From Opisthocomus hoazin (taxonomy: Eukaryota > Chordata > Aves > Opisthocomiformes > Opisthocomidae): a DNA stretch of 64,000 bases. The position numbers and the translations under genes were made by a program. Under the pieces are notes generated by a model. It saw only the letters and a program-made list of their open reading frames with translations, had not been told where the DNA came from and searched no databases. Location: assembly GCF_030867145.1 (NCBI RefSeq), contig NC_134419.1, positions 72,473,403 through 72,537,402 of the forward strand, given 5' to 3'. This document shows positions 1 through 11,560 of the stretch, piece after piece; within the stretch, counting starts at the first letter, position 1, and each line of letters begins with the position of its first letter.

Positions 1-893
1 TTTTTAAGACTAAAAACATGCCTGGTCACCGAGAGGAGGCAGTTTCAATTTAATGACCCAGGAATCAGAACATTTGTCACCGTGAAGAAGATGAAGTCTG
101 CAGGTATGTCACAGGCATTTCAGATCACTGAAGTTCACACTTGGCAGCAGTGACACCAACATCTGTGACCCTACATCACCAGACAGCTGCACACTCTTCA
201 GTAAAACATCTGTGAAGCAAGCGTACCATTTGCAATCATGACCAATGGACTTCAGACCTCATTCCTGAAATAGATTCCAAGTCCTTCTGGCCTGTCTCTC
301 TCTCTTTCACCATTGGGAACATACAGCTAAACAAGCCTGGAGTTTCACTCATTTCTTGTTCCAACTAGCAAGGCTGCTTAATTGAAAAGTAGCGAGTGCT
401 GTAGAGAAGCTGAGTAAGTAAGTACTTGAAGTCATTTATGGATAGACAAAATACTTTAAAGATTTCAGGAAGCTGCATATAGAAAATGTCAACATCTACT
501 TTACTTCAAAAAATAAATAAAAGCCATATATCCAAACTCCCCAAAAAGGTCATATTGCCTCATATCTAAAGAAGGTCATGGCTGTTCTTGTTCTTCTACT
601 TGGAAGTCGCGTCATTCACATGCATTGTTTCTTATTCCTTTCGCATTTTCCCTTATCATTTACTGAGAGCCAGCGTAGCTTTTTTAAATACCAAAAAAAG
701 CCAAGTTGCTCATTCTCAATAACTACAGACTAAAACAGCCACAGAGAGAAGTTTCTAAATCCATAAACAGTGCGCTCTTTGAAGTTGAGCATTTGTGAAA
801 TCCCACCTGACACATCATCAAAAGGCAAAACCAATTCAGGTACAGAAAATGGAGGTGATGGGATCCTTTGGATGTTATTGTTTTAAAATGTAA

Positions 894-953
894 AGTGTAC
901 TTTAAAGATTTTCTTAAAGAAAGAGTGTACTTTAAAGATTTTCTTTAAGAAAG
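894..953. repeat. 30-bp unit duplicated in tandem
   Basis: Units 894-923 and 924-953 are nearly identical, both beginning AGTGTACTTTAAAGATTTTC and differing at one position near the end (TTAAAG versus TTTAAG). Each unit contains the self-complementary CTTTAAAG. The near identity suggests a recent local duplication. Confidence 0.9.
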
Positions 954-1207
954 GGATGGTTGTTTGGTGTAATTACAAATGGAATAATCATAGTAGAGGA
1001 CAGCAAAAAGGGAATTAATCACCCAGAACAGCTTAGAAGAATAAGGAACTTGAAATTTTAAAATATTTGACCAGACCCATAGAAAAAAAGAAAACAAATC
1101 CAGACTTCATTGCAATAGCAGATACGGCATCCAGAAGGGGACTCAAAAATTTCAGCAGCATTCCGATCAAAGAGGGAGAAGTTGGCTACAGCAGGTCACA
1201 TCAACTC

Positions 1208-1228
1208 AAAAAAAAAAAAAAAAAAAAA
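1208..1228. repeat. 21-base A homopolymer
   Basis: An uninterrupted A run. I see no retrocopy or LINE sequence directly upstream of it, so it reads as a simple repeat rather than a retroposed tail. Confidence 0.9.
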
Positions 1229-3532
1229 GGATTTGGCAGAAAAGAGCACAAGATGAGACAACTCACATACAACCCCAACCACCAGCGACATGGTCAGAAA
1301 GCAAAACTGATCCTAAATCTTGACTTTGACATGCAGGGATCAGGTCTTTTGTAGCTGAGGCAGCATTCTGGCCTTCCTGCGCAGAACCGGCCTCCTGAAG
1401 GCCGTTCTAACTCGAGCTGACACCCGAGGCTGCCGCAGCCTGTGCTGGCTCCTGGTGACAGTTGTGTTTGAGACACATCCCGGCCCCACCCTCCAGACTG
1501 GGATAAAGCCCCCTTACACCGTACGTGCACCGGCGAAACAACCTCTGGACAGAAGAGACCTCCTGGGGCCCCACGACAGCTGACTGCAGCGCGAGGGAAA
1601 CTTTGCAGGTAGAGAGCAGGGCAGCTCTGCTGAACACCAACTGCTGTCCCATGGGGAACGAACTAAATATTCAGACCGAGAGCTTATAGGGTGACAGTAC
1701 CATACAGGAAAACTTGTCGGCTGAATCAGCGTCACCCAGTTCTGAGCCAACGGCTTTAAAAACACCAAAAGTCAGTGTAATTAGAAGCTTTACGTGGAAC
1801 AGCTCCTGGGTGTGAACAATTTCGTCCAGGCTCATGCTAACCAAGCTGCAGATACCGCAATGCTGTGCTAACCGAAGCTATAAAAATGATTGGCAGGCAC
1901 TGCATACAACACTTGGCTATTTTACATATAGACATTTCCTTTACACATTGTACTATGCGGCAATAAGTGACTGCAGCTTCAACACTGTCAACAGAACAGC
2001 ACTCACTACACCACGTTTTATCCCCAAAACCTTTTCTTCTCTGACAGCTTCAGCAACTCCAGTGCGTAGAAAGAACATCAAGATTTCTGACATAACAAAT
2101 CATTGCTTTACTATATGGTCTTCTGTCTTCTAGCAAAATCCCTGCTGCATAGATCCTCCCTATGTCACAAGCCACTTCATTTCAGTGTTGCATCGCACTA
2201 ACCTTGCAAGTTTGCAGAAAACAAAACACACGATACCCTGTCATCTAGCAGACAAACGAATCTTGGGGCTGTTCTTCCCTTTGTCAGATGCATGCTAGAA
2301 AATTGTTACTGGTTACTTCAAACCAAACAGACATTACAGACTTCATTAGGAAGCACTGAGAGAACATTTAGGTGGGGGGAGGGAATCCAGTAGAGCAGGT
2401 CATCTGGAAGGTTCAACTCGTTCCTAAATATCGTTTTCTGGGTTATTTAAAATGGATACTTTATGACTCTTGTATTTCACTTGCACTGCAATTAAGCTAT
2501 TTTATTCAAAATATTATCCTAATCCCATTATGAGCTGTATAAACGCAACCTTTTAAGTTTCCCCATACTCACTACCAGCACCTTAGGCTGAATGTTACAG
2601 CTCAGATCTTTGCAGCGTACAGTGAGAAGAAGGGATGGAGGGATCAAACGCAACCAGGCTGAGCCTGCATTTCCCTTCGGGTCATTCACCCGTATCATCT
2701 GTCTCCTAGGAACCCTCTTCCCTCCCCCAGTTCCCTTCCCACACAAGGAGAGACCACCCCTGTCCTGCACAGGCTGTGTTATTTTTATCAGGCGCTGTGT
2801 AATCACAAACGGACCAAAACCACAGAACCCTTGTTTCGGGCAGAAGCAGACTGAGACCCCCTCAGCCGACACGGCGAAGTTTGCCAAGCCGGAGCCCCGC
2901 GGACGCGTTAGCGCGGTGAAACGGCCCCGCCCGGCTCTCGCCCCCTCCCCACGCCTTGCCGGGGGCTCTCTGGCCGCCGAGCCTGGGCCCGGGTGCTGCG
3001 GCTCCCGCCCCAGACCGACCGCCCGGGTCCTCCCTTCCCAGCGCATCGGGCTCCTCGCTAGCAAGGGCCGCCCTCCTTTATTCCACCGTCAGCCCCGGCT
3101 GCCCAGCCCAAGCCCTCCCGGGCCGCTGCCGGGAAGGGCAGACCGAGCCGCAAAGGGGGTCGCGTCCTTCTCCCCACGCAGAGCACCGGCCGCATTGTGT
3201 TCCCACCTGGGTCCCCCCCGCTCTGCACAGCCCGCCATGAGCCGCGGCAGCTCCGCAGCGGGCGGGCCGGGGGGGGGGGGGGGGGGTTCCGCAGCGAGCC
3301 GCCCCTGCCCGCGGGGACCCCCCCCTCCCCTCCCGGCGGGCGGACACCGCCGGGCCGGCGGGACATTGTCTGCCGCCTCCCCCCCACCCCCGGCCGGGGC
3401 TCCGGCTGCAGATCACTTCCCCCGATAAGCCGGGGCCGCTCCGCCGGCAGCGCGCCTGCATTGCGGCGGGGGCCGGGCGGGAGCACCGCCACCACCGCCG
3501 CCGCCACGGCCACCGCCACCGCCGCCCCTTAC

Positions 3533-3560
3533 CTGCAGCAGCGCTCTCCGTCTCCGACAT
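3533..3560 (-). CDS. HSPA12A: First coding exon (partial), probably HSPA12A
   Basis: On the minus strand, an ATG in good context (G at -3) at 3560 opens a frame reading MSETESAAA plus one further base. It is followed directly by a near-consensus splice donor, CAG|GTAAGG, so the intron begins at 3532. An acidic/Ser/Ala leader of this kind, interrupted in phase 1 inside a CpG island, looks like a genuine first coding exon. The name is inferred from position: in vertebrates HSPA12A (a cytoplasmic HSP70-like ATPase) lies upstream of ENO4 and is transcribed away from it, as here, and the human protein starts with a similarly short acidic segment (MADKEAGG). No ATPase-domain exon lies in the window, so another gene or an alternative isoform remains possible. 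Confidence 0.5.
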
Positions 3561-3680
3561 GGCCCCGCCGCCCGCGGCTCTCCGCCCTCACTGCTCACGC
3601 CGAGGCGTGGGCCGGCGGCGGACTGCGCTGCCCACCGCGGGGGAGGCTCCGCGCCCTCCCCCTCCCTCCCTCCCTGCGGG

Positions 3681-3710
3681 GCGGTGCGGTGCGGTGCGGT
3701 GCGGTGCGGG
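3681..3710. repeat. GCGGT pentamer array in the CpG island
   Basis: Five perfect GCGGT units (3681-3705) are followed by GCGGG. The array lies 120-150 bp upstream of the minus-strand start codon, inside its presumed 5' untranslated or promoter region. Confidence 0.9.
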
Positions 3711-6700
3711 CAGCCAGAGGGAAGGCTCCGCGCTCGGCCCCGCGCTGCGCGGCTCCCCGAGCGGGGCTGCCGGGCTGCGCAGCCCCTCCCTCCCCGCTGC
3801 CGCGCAAGGGAGCCGGGGCTGCGGCTCGGGGGCGGTGGGGCGAGCTCGGCGGGGCTGCCCAGCCCAGCCCAGCCCAGCCGCGGGTTTCACGGCTGCTGAA
3901 GCAGAAGGACCCGCAGGGTGACGGCTGCCGACAGAGCTCCCCCTCCGCGCTGCCTCGGCCGTGGGCGGCTGGCGGGGGGGGTAGGGGGGGGGGTGTCTGC
4001 GGTCCTGCTGCGGGCAGAGCCGCCGTGGGGTTTGCCGGGGGTCTGTTGGCTGTTCGCCCTCAGGTTGTCAGGGGTGGGCAGGTACAGCTAATCTGAACAG
4101 TCAGAAATCATTAACAGCTGCCCCGAAATCACCAGTTACCGGGTGGCCTTTACAGCGTGGGATTCTGTGTGTTCGCCTTTGGGGTGAACTCTGCCGTGGG
4201 GTTCTGCGGTGCCATCAGGGCTGGAACCTCTCGTTTCCAGTGATTTTTAGCTCAGGAACTCGTCTCCAGGACCTGGGAGAGAGACACCCCCATGGTCACT
4301 CGATCCATGATGAAGTTTTGAGACTTTTCCAAACTAAGAAAGAAGCCATTACAAATTGGAGCGTAAAAACAAGGCTGGTACCATCGCATGAACAATCCTG
4401 GAGCCAGGGAAAATGTTCTCCAGCTTTCCTCCCATGCTTCATGGTCTAATTCTCCTTCACTTCCCAGCCTCGGCAGCCACTCGCGTTTTGAAAGCACAGC
4501 TGAGGTGGAATCAACAAGGGCATTAGCTCCAAGGCCAGCCTTGCTGACTCCTAGGCTCAGGAGGTCACTGACATTCATCACAACCTAAAATCCACCCAAC
4601 GTGTCTCCAGAGTCCTCACACAAGGCAGCATCCCTGGGAAAGGTCCGAGGACTGAGGAATTTTGAAGCAAAGCCCTAGGCACTGCAGGTGCTTCCTCAGC
4701 ACCTCCCTCTGTTCCCTGATTTCCTCCTCTTGTGGAATTAGCTCTGCTTCCTCAAAGTTTTATTCCCTCTGAGGACAGAAGGTGTGGCACAAAAGTTAAA
4801 ATTAAAGCAGTAAGCTGCCTCACATCGACACACCTGACTCATCTCAAAGGCCCACACCAATCCTGTAGGCACAAAGACGATGACCTCTGCCTGAAATCCA
4901 CCCTCTTGTCCAGGGAAGAAGCTGACCTCAGTTCTCCACCTCCCCAGATCAGCTGCACACAGGGATTTTCTAAACTGCTGAGGAGAAGAGAGGGATGGAG
5001 CGCGCGGGGACAGTGGAACAGCAGCTCACCCCACCGTTCACACGGGCTGTAAGCTTACATCCTTGCGGAGACCCTGTGACGTGGGGATCCCTCGGATGAT
5101 CTGCCAAACCCTGAGGAGAGCGCGCGCTGCGACAGTGTGCGTTGGGATTGCCGCTTTCCCTTCTCCCCTCCGCTCCACGCCAAGCAACAAAGGGGAACAT
5201 CTGGCCAATACTCGGCTTTAATTATCTATTTAGAGTCAGGCTGAATATTTATGCTGTCATTAAACAGCCTCGGAAATAAGAAACCAAACAGCTCTAATAC
5301 TTGGTTTCCTGACACGAGACTTAAATAGCAGAAACTTTTGCTTCAAATTAAATGCTCTTCAATAGCAATTAATCGTAGGCTTTAAAAGTGTATTGAGATA
5401 ATTAACAAAGGCAGAGGGAAAATAAAAGACACAAATACAAATCCAAATTGTATACCTTCAGGAAAAAAATATTGTATGCAGGCTAATTTTCCATGGTCTC
5501 TCAAGCAACAAGAAAACACGCATAAAAATAGCATTTGCTGGGTACAGACATCTTTCCGAATGTCAAGGTAGTGACTACATTATTCAATATCAAGCCAGGT
5601 TGCCTAAGTTACACACTCAGCTGTAGGTGCTCTGAATAATGCAGAAGGAGAATATTTGAATGCATGTGACCACTGGTTTCAGAAATAAGACCCTTTCCCA
5701 GGGAGCTTAGTATCTCCTTTTAAAATCTAATGAGAGAAACCAAGTAAAAAAAAAAAGCATTTGAAGTAAAATTAGATTCTCAATCTGAAATACAAAATGA
5801 AGAACTGAGGCGCCTTAAATTTTGTTTTGTTTTATACAGGTTGAAATTAACTATATAGATAAAAATAGATCATAGAAAAATAAAATATTGCATTATTTCT
5901 CCCTTGCCATCTCTCTCCCTTGGAAACAAATAAAAAAGTACATTTCATAGGAAAGGAAAACACTTTTTGAAAAGGTCACCGTACCAAATGAGCCCGCTCT
6001 GGGACTGAAGAGACTTCATTTTTCTTATTTATTCCATAGGAAGTTTGTCATTTTTATGGTCATTTTGACAGGTTGTTTGGAATCTGTGGTTTTAATAGTT
6101 TATCATTCTATAAGCATAACAGGAAATGAGTCTAAATATAATGATCAGAATGTAAAAATACCGTGGATGGATAGACTTTGAAAAGTCACCCACATCCTCT
6201 GAACACCCGTTTTTACCAACACCTAGGTGAGCCAGCTACCTTGTCCCTCACACAAGATTCCATTTTAGTGTGAGTCTGGAAAGAATTTCTTTCCTGCTCT
6301 GTGAACTAACATCAGTTGGCTTCGTATATTGCAGGGGAGTAATAGCAGAAAGGAATAATCTTTTCTTGATTCTGAAACAGCAAAGTGCTGTTCCGTCAGA
6401 CAGCCGAGGCACCCATCAGTGTTAAATTCAAGCACCAAAGCCAGAAGTTGATATGGTGTTGCTCTGACTATAGGCAGAAGCACAATTTTTTGCAGTAGCT
6501 TGGGGCAGACCTCTGCTGTAAGTTCCCTCTCAAGCTTGGGACTGAACACCTCTCCAGCACAATCAAGAACAGTGATTTAATATACAGTGTTTTGCATCTG
6601 CAGAGCACTTCTTATCCTAGGTGACCCCCAGAAAGCTGCAGCCTCAAACATTCAATTCATCACACCAAGTGTTCAGATACATCAGCATAAACTGACAGTA

Positions 6701-8439
6701 CAAGAATAATAGCTCTCTAACCTAGCTCTGATTTTAGAAGAGCTACCACATATATGTTATCCATTAGCATCAATCAAAATTTCATGAGAAAATTGAGGAT
6801 GGCCGCAGTGCCCCTTCCGGGCCACATTCACATGTTGAGAGAGCTACACAAGTCTGTGGCTGGTCAAAGAGCTATGTGCCTCTCACACATGATGACGAGG
6901 GTCTCAGTGAGGCACTGATGGGGCAGTACCGAGGATCAGCGAGCTGTAAACACGAGGCACAGAGATCTGGAAGGAATATCGCCATTGGAGTATTGCTTTC
7001 CGTGCACCTGACAGCAAGACGTTCAGACATTATTACAGACACAGAGACCCGCGCGCCCCTGAAGTCCAACACCCAGCCCAATACTGGTACCAGGGAGAGT
7101 TGTATCTTTAGAAACTACACCACATTTAAAACAAAGAGAAAGCAGGTAAGCATGCCTTGTATCTTGGCAGCTCAGGAATCGCCCACCAAACACTATGTCC
7201 ATCTGCACAATTAAAATTCCTAGGGTAATGTTTTCATGCTTCAAAGTTTCTTCTTACGTCCTTTCTGGACCTTCACTAAACATACAATACCTGGTTTTTG
7301 TTTGTCACCTGCATAACTATTTTTGCAGTCTCCTCCTTCATTCCAGCTGTATCATTTTCTGGCTTACAGCACTTGAACACCTCTCCAGTTCTGCTTATTG
7401 GTTCATGCACTAAAAACTTAGTATTATTTTTGCTACAGATTCTACTGGCAATCTGTTTCCCTAGATTCAGTTGCTATCTTCCCCTTTCCTGAAAACAGCC
7501 TTTTATATTAATACTCCAGAAATCTCTGTGAACACAAGAAGAATGAAAAACTATTCATCACTGTCACAGCCTTTAAATCAAGCAGCTTATTGAGCACATA
7601 AGAATATAAAGGATTTCTTCAAAAGGAACATATTATACAGTTTTTACCTATCTTTTATATATTTCTCATTCCCTGGGTCCCAGTATCTGTTGGAAGTGCA
7701 TCACTCTGGGAACAGAGCCTGCACAGAATTCTCCAGCATTTAACAGAAGGATGTTTTTTTCAGTAGATCTGCTAGGCTGTAGGCAGTGGAAGTGTGGTTC
7801 TGGTGCTCACAAATCTCCAGCAACACACTTACTCTTTTGGAGAGTATTTTCAAATGCAGAAATGGCAGCCCAGTACACACCACTGCTTACACCATTTGTT
7901 TTTTTTCCACTTGCTATGTAGATATTTTGAACACTGAACAGTGTCTCCAACAATCCCATTATAGTGATGATCACAAGTCTTCTCGTGGATCTCAACGGAC
8001 TGTGCTAGGTGCTGTGTGCACAAAACCAAAAGATGGATTCAGTCCTGTAAAGTTTCCGCTCATACTGTGTGTCCTGAACTCCTTTTTTCCCTAAATTCAC
8101 TGCCCTTCCTCTACCCTGGATGTATTAAAAACTAAACGAAATGCAGTCCAAAAGAAACAAACAAAAACCCACACAAGAAACAGATTTATTATATAACTTC
8201 ATGTGATCATATCGCCATCTGAGTATCACTCTGCAAATATGCACCCATCTACACAGAGTAAAAAATGCTATTCTCTCAGGGTATTTTTTAAAACATCAAC
8301 CAGATTGTGCATCCATGGTGGCTTCTTTTCTCACACATTTCTTATCTCTCCAAAAGAAACAGAGCTGCATACGCATCAAACAATAAGCTTAGTTTTGTTA
8401 CACGGTTCCTGTGAACATATACACTGCTTCAGTAAGGGT

Positions 8440-8500
8440 CGAGCCTGTTGGCTCCCACTGAAGTCAATAAAAGTGGCAGAGGGATCAGCCACCTCTAAAA
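8440..8500 (-). repeat. Possible relic of an old CR1-like repeat
   Basis: The segment around GGCTCCCACTGAAGTCAATA, read on the minus strand, resembles the TTGACTTCAGTGGGAGC phrase that recurs in old sauropsid interspersed repeats. It is short and decayed, so the boundaries are uncertain. Confidence 0.3.
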
Positions 8501-11474
8501 TCAAGGAACTACAGCTGGGCAGGACAAAATTCTGCCTACCTTATTTCTTATGACCCCTGTTCCAGAGAATACATTGCACCACCCCAGGTGGCACGTTTAG
8601 GGATTTTTGTTTATACCCTTGCTTTGCAGACTGCTTCACCAAATTCAACAGCATTACCAAAATTCCAGTATTATTTGAAGTGAAAGTAATAATTCTGTCC
8701 CTTAAAAATATCCTGTAGCAGCCTGAGTGTACTGAATTTCACAATGTAAAGGGGAAAGGACTCAGAAAATTATCAGACTCAGCAAGTGACATAGGAGTAC
8801 ATTCTCTCACTGTGCACCTGTGATACACAAAAATGTCATCACAGAAATACATAGAACATATGACAGTTACCAGGCCCCTACCTAACTGCCTTCTGAAGCT
8901 TCCTGTGGTACAATTAAATACTAGAAAGAAAAGGCAGCATGCTGAAAGATAAGCAACACTTGATGGACACGATAATCAAAACAAACTGTATCCAAGGGGA
9001 AAATCTGAAAATAGAACTATATGCAGACAGATTACTCGTAGGAAACAGACATTTAAGTTTCATGGAGGTACATGTCAGCTTAAGCTGGTGGTTTTTTTCC
9101 TAAGACGTTTGAGAAACTGTGTGGAAAATATAGAAATATAATAAAAATGTCAACCCAGATCCTCCAGATTAATATGGGATGAATTGGGAGTAGGCACTAT
9201 AATGCACATTAGATTTCATCCATCTCACTCTGTATCTAGGAGGCAGAAGTGGTCACGCTGAGACACACACATATAGAAGAAGAAGAATAAAAGAAGTTTA
9301 AAGGCCAACTGAAGAAATACAGGCTAGCAAAGTCATAGAGTAAACAAGAGGAATAATTTCATCAGTTTCACAAGAAACTACTTGCAGTGTATAGAGGAAA
9401 CTATATGTCCACCTAAGGCTGAACAAACTGATTACTTACTGGAGTAAATCTTAATGAATTCCACTGACCCCCAACTTCCATCCAATACTTAACAATGCAG
9501 CAGGACTGCGACATCTTAGATTGTAAAGGGAAATGAAAAATAACCAAGAAGTGCCTGGTGAACACTCAAAATGTTTTTAACATTACAAACACATTTTGAT
9601 AGGTTTTACAACCTTTAACATTTCATGCACATGAACTTTATATGATTTGGTTTTTATTTCTAAGAATAATATCCAAACAGAAAAGGCTAAACTGTTGTAA
9701 AAGGTGTTCTACAAAGATATGCCTTAGAAATGCTCGTGAAGAATAAATCTGCAAATATAAGTGATGTTGGATTTTCTTCCAGAGCATAACTTTTTCTAAA
9801 AAGAATATTTGATAGAAAATTATATTTAGAACATCAAATGGTACCATTTATTCAGTCATGGGTAGACAAAGCCTAGTAAATCACACAGCTGAAGAAAAAA
9901 ATAGAAATACTGCTAGACATAGTAGAAGTAGATCTTTTACCATGAATCCATTGGTTAAAATACATTCTTAGAAAACATTTAAGAAAATTCCAATATCTAA
10001 CACATTTTTGAGAAATTTAAAGGCTAAATCATCAGTCAGTCACCACTATGAGTCATTTATCTAGTTTTGGTCAAAAAGCCTGGAATGAATGGTGTCTTGA
10101 GCATCCCCAACATTTTATCAAAATCTTGATGTGCCACTCCTCTCTGTACGTTCTTTGCTAACTACAACATCTATTTTTGGAATCTTTAATGAGGGCACAC
10201 ACATATAAATGAAAGTGCATAATATCCCAAATGAACAGAGTGAGGTTTTCTGCTCAATATCTAATTTGTCTCACCACGGGTTACATGAGACCTCTGATCG
10301 TTTGTTTTTTTTTCCCTAATCACTAAAGGGATGCCAATTCCGTAAGATTATACCACTCCATCAGTTGCTGTAAAATCCTTCCGAAGAAAGACATCAATAT
10401 CAGTTTCTGATGATTTCTAAACATGGAGTCTAGTATGCTAAAATAAAGACTATGAATCAGTAAGTCATATTGTTCCTGCAAAGGTGAGGAATTACCACGA
10501 GCAGTAGCAAGTAAATAAAAAGTTGAATTATACAGTAAGTAACAAACCAACAGTCATCTAACAAAGATATGACTATTTTTAAGAAAAGTAGTCCATCTTA
10601 TACAAGATTAGTATCACTGAAATATGTAATATATTTAGCTTCTATAGATGAACACTGAATAAATTACAACAGCTACATAAAAAATAGAAGAAAAAATAAG
10701 CTATTTCCTGTATTTACATGAATGTAAATGAGAATATAGTTTGTCACTGACTTCAGAATTCAATAATAGGTGAAGAAAAAAAAATAAAAAGAAAATGGCA
10801 GAGCTCTACTGACTTAACATGTAACTGAAATCAGAAACCATGGTTCAAATCTTCCTTTGATGAAGCACAGAGCTGTGAGTTAGAGACGTCCATTATTTGT
10901 CCATTCTCATTTGGATATAACAAACTGCACCAAAGTCTTTAAACTGGCACATACAAGAAACATCCTTCCTTTTATTAAATCTGTTGGATTTGCCTGTGGT
11001 GTTTTCAGTAATGGTTTACTATTTTAGTCTTCTTTGCCAGAAGAAAAGAATGTTGTTGACATTCCTTTAAGTCTTTAGCCTGAATTATTACTAAACTGCT
11101 CAAGCCTGGTAATTCAATCAACCAAGGATTTGTTCAGGAGAAAAGCTAACACTCCTTTAAATGTTGCCACTTTCTTAAACTTAGCTACCATAAAGACAAT
11201 GCTTTAATCCCTTGAAGAAACATAATGAAATCATATTAATTTGCTTTTTCGTTGACAGAAGAGGAATGACATAACATCCACTCCATTAGTTGCAATAAAA
11301 GATCTGGTTTTTATTTCTTGGTGAAGATTACCATTTAGAAAAAGACATAGCTGATTAGTTTAGTATACTCTGTATGCCTGTGTATCTTATAAAAACAGGA
11401 TTTTCACTGACCACAAATATATTCCATGCCTTTTTGTACGTAAGACATGATGGCAAACTCTGGTTTCAGCTTCT

Positions 11475-11560
11475 TTCAGCTGGATTCAAAGTCTATTCAA
11501 ATCAATGGAAAATCTCCCACTACTGTCAATAATTTTAAATCAGGCCCTGAAACACTGAGG
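11475..11560 (+). repeat. Possible relic of an old CR1-like repeat
   Basis: Phrases resembling ATTCAAATCAATGG and ATCAGGCCCTGAA occur at the spacing seen in ancient amniote interspersed repeats, whose consensus has 'cttcaatggg...ggatcaggccc'. The match is by eye and divergent. Confidence 0.35.

Larger units (their letters stand above)
1..2860. other. AT-rich DNA, probably intron 1 of the minus-strand gene
   Basis: I see no convincing exon on either strand. The open frames here are short and show no family resemblance. If the minus-strand start exon at 3533-3560 is real, this stretch is the beginning of its first intron. It contains a 21-base A run (1208-1228) and a 30-bp tandem duplication (894-953), listed separately. 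Confidence 0.5.
2870..4070. promoter_or_regulatory. CpG-island promoter of the minus-strand gene (HSPA12A candidate)
   Basis: About 1.2 kb of very GC-rich, CpG-dense sequence sits between AT-rich flanks. It includes GC-box-like strings (for example near 2923), GCC/ACC-rich triplet runs (3480-3530), a GCGGT pentamer array (3681-3705) and a CAGCC pentamer array (3857-3879). It encloses the minus-strand start-codon exon at 3533-3560, with the presumed transcription start to the right of 3560. No TATA box is evident, as is usual for broad CpG-island promoters. The many long open frames here on both strands are a by-product of low stop-codon density in GC-rich DNA. Confidence 0.85.

Noticed and set aside
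2592..3428. 278-codon plus-strand open frame across the left CpG island
   Set aside because: It lies in CpG-island DNA where stops are rare, is Pro/Gly/Arg/Ala-rich, has competing frames on both strands and no recognisable domain.
3197..4096. 299-codon plus-strand frame in the same CpG island
   Set aside because: Low-complexity translation of GC-rich repeats (pentamer arrays). Its length is a composition effect.
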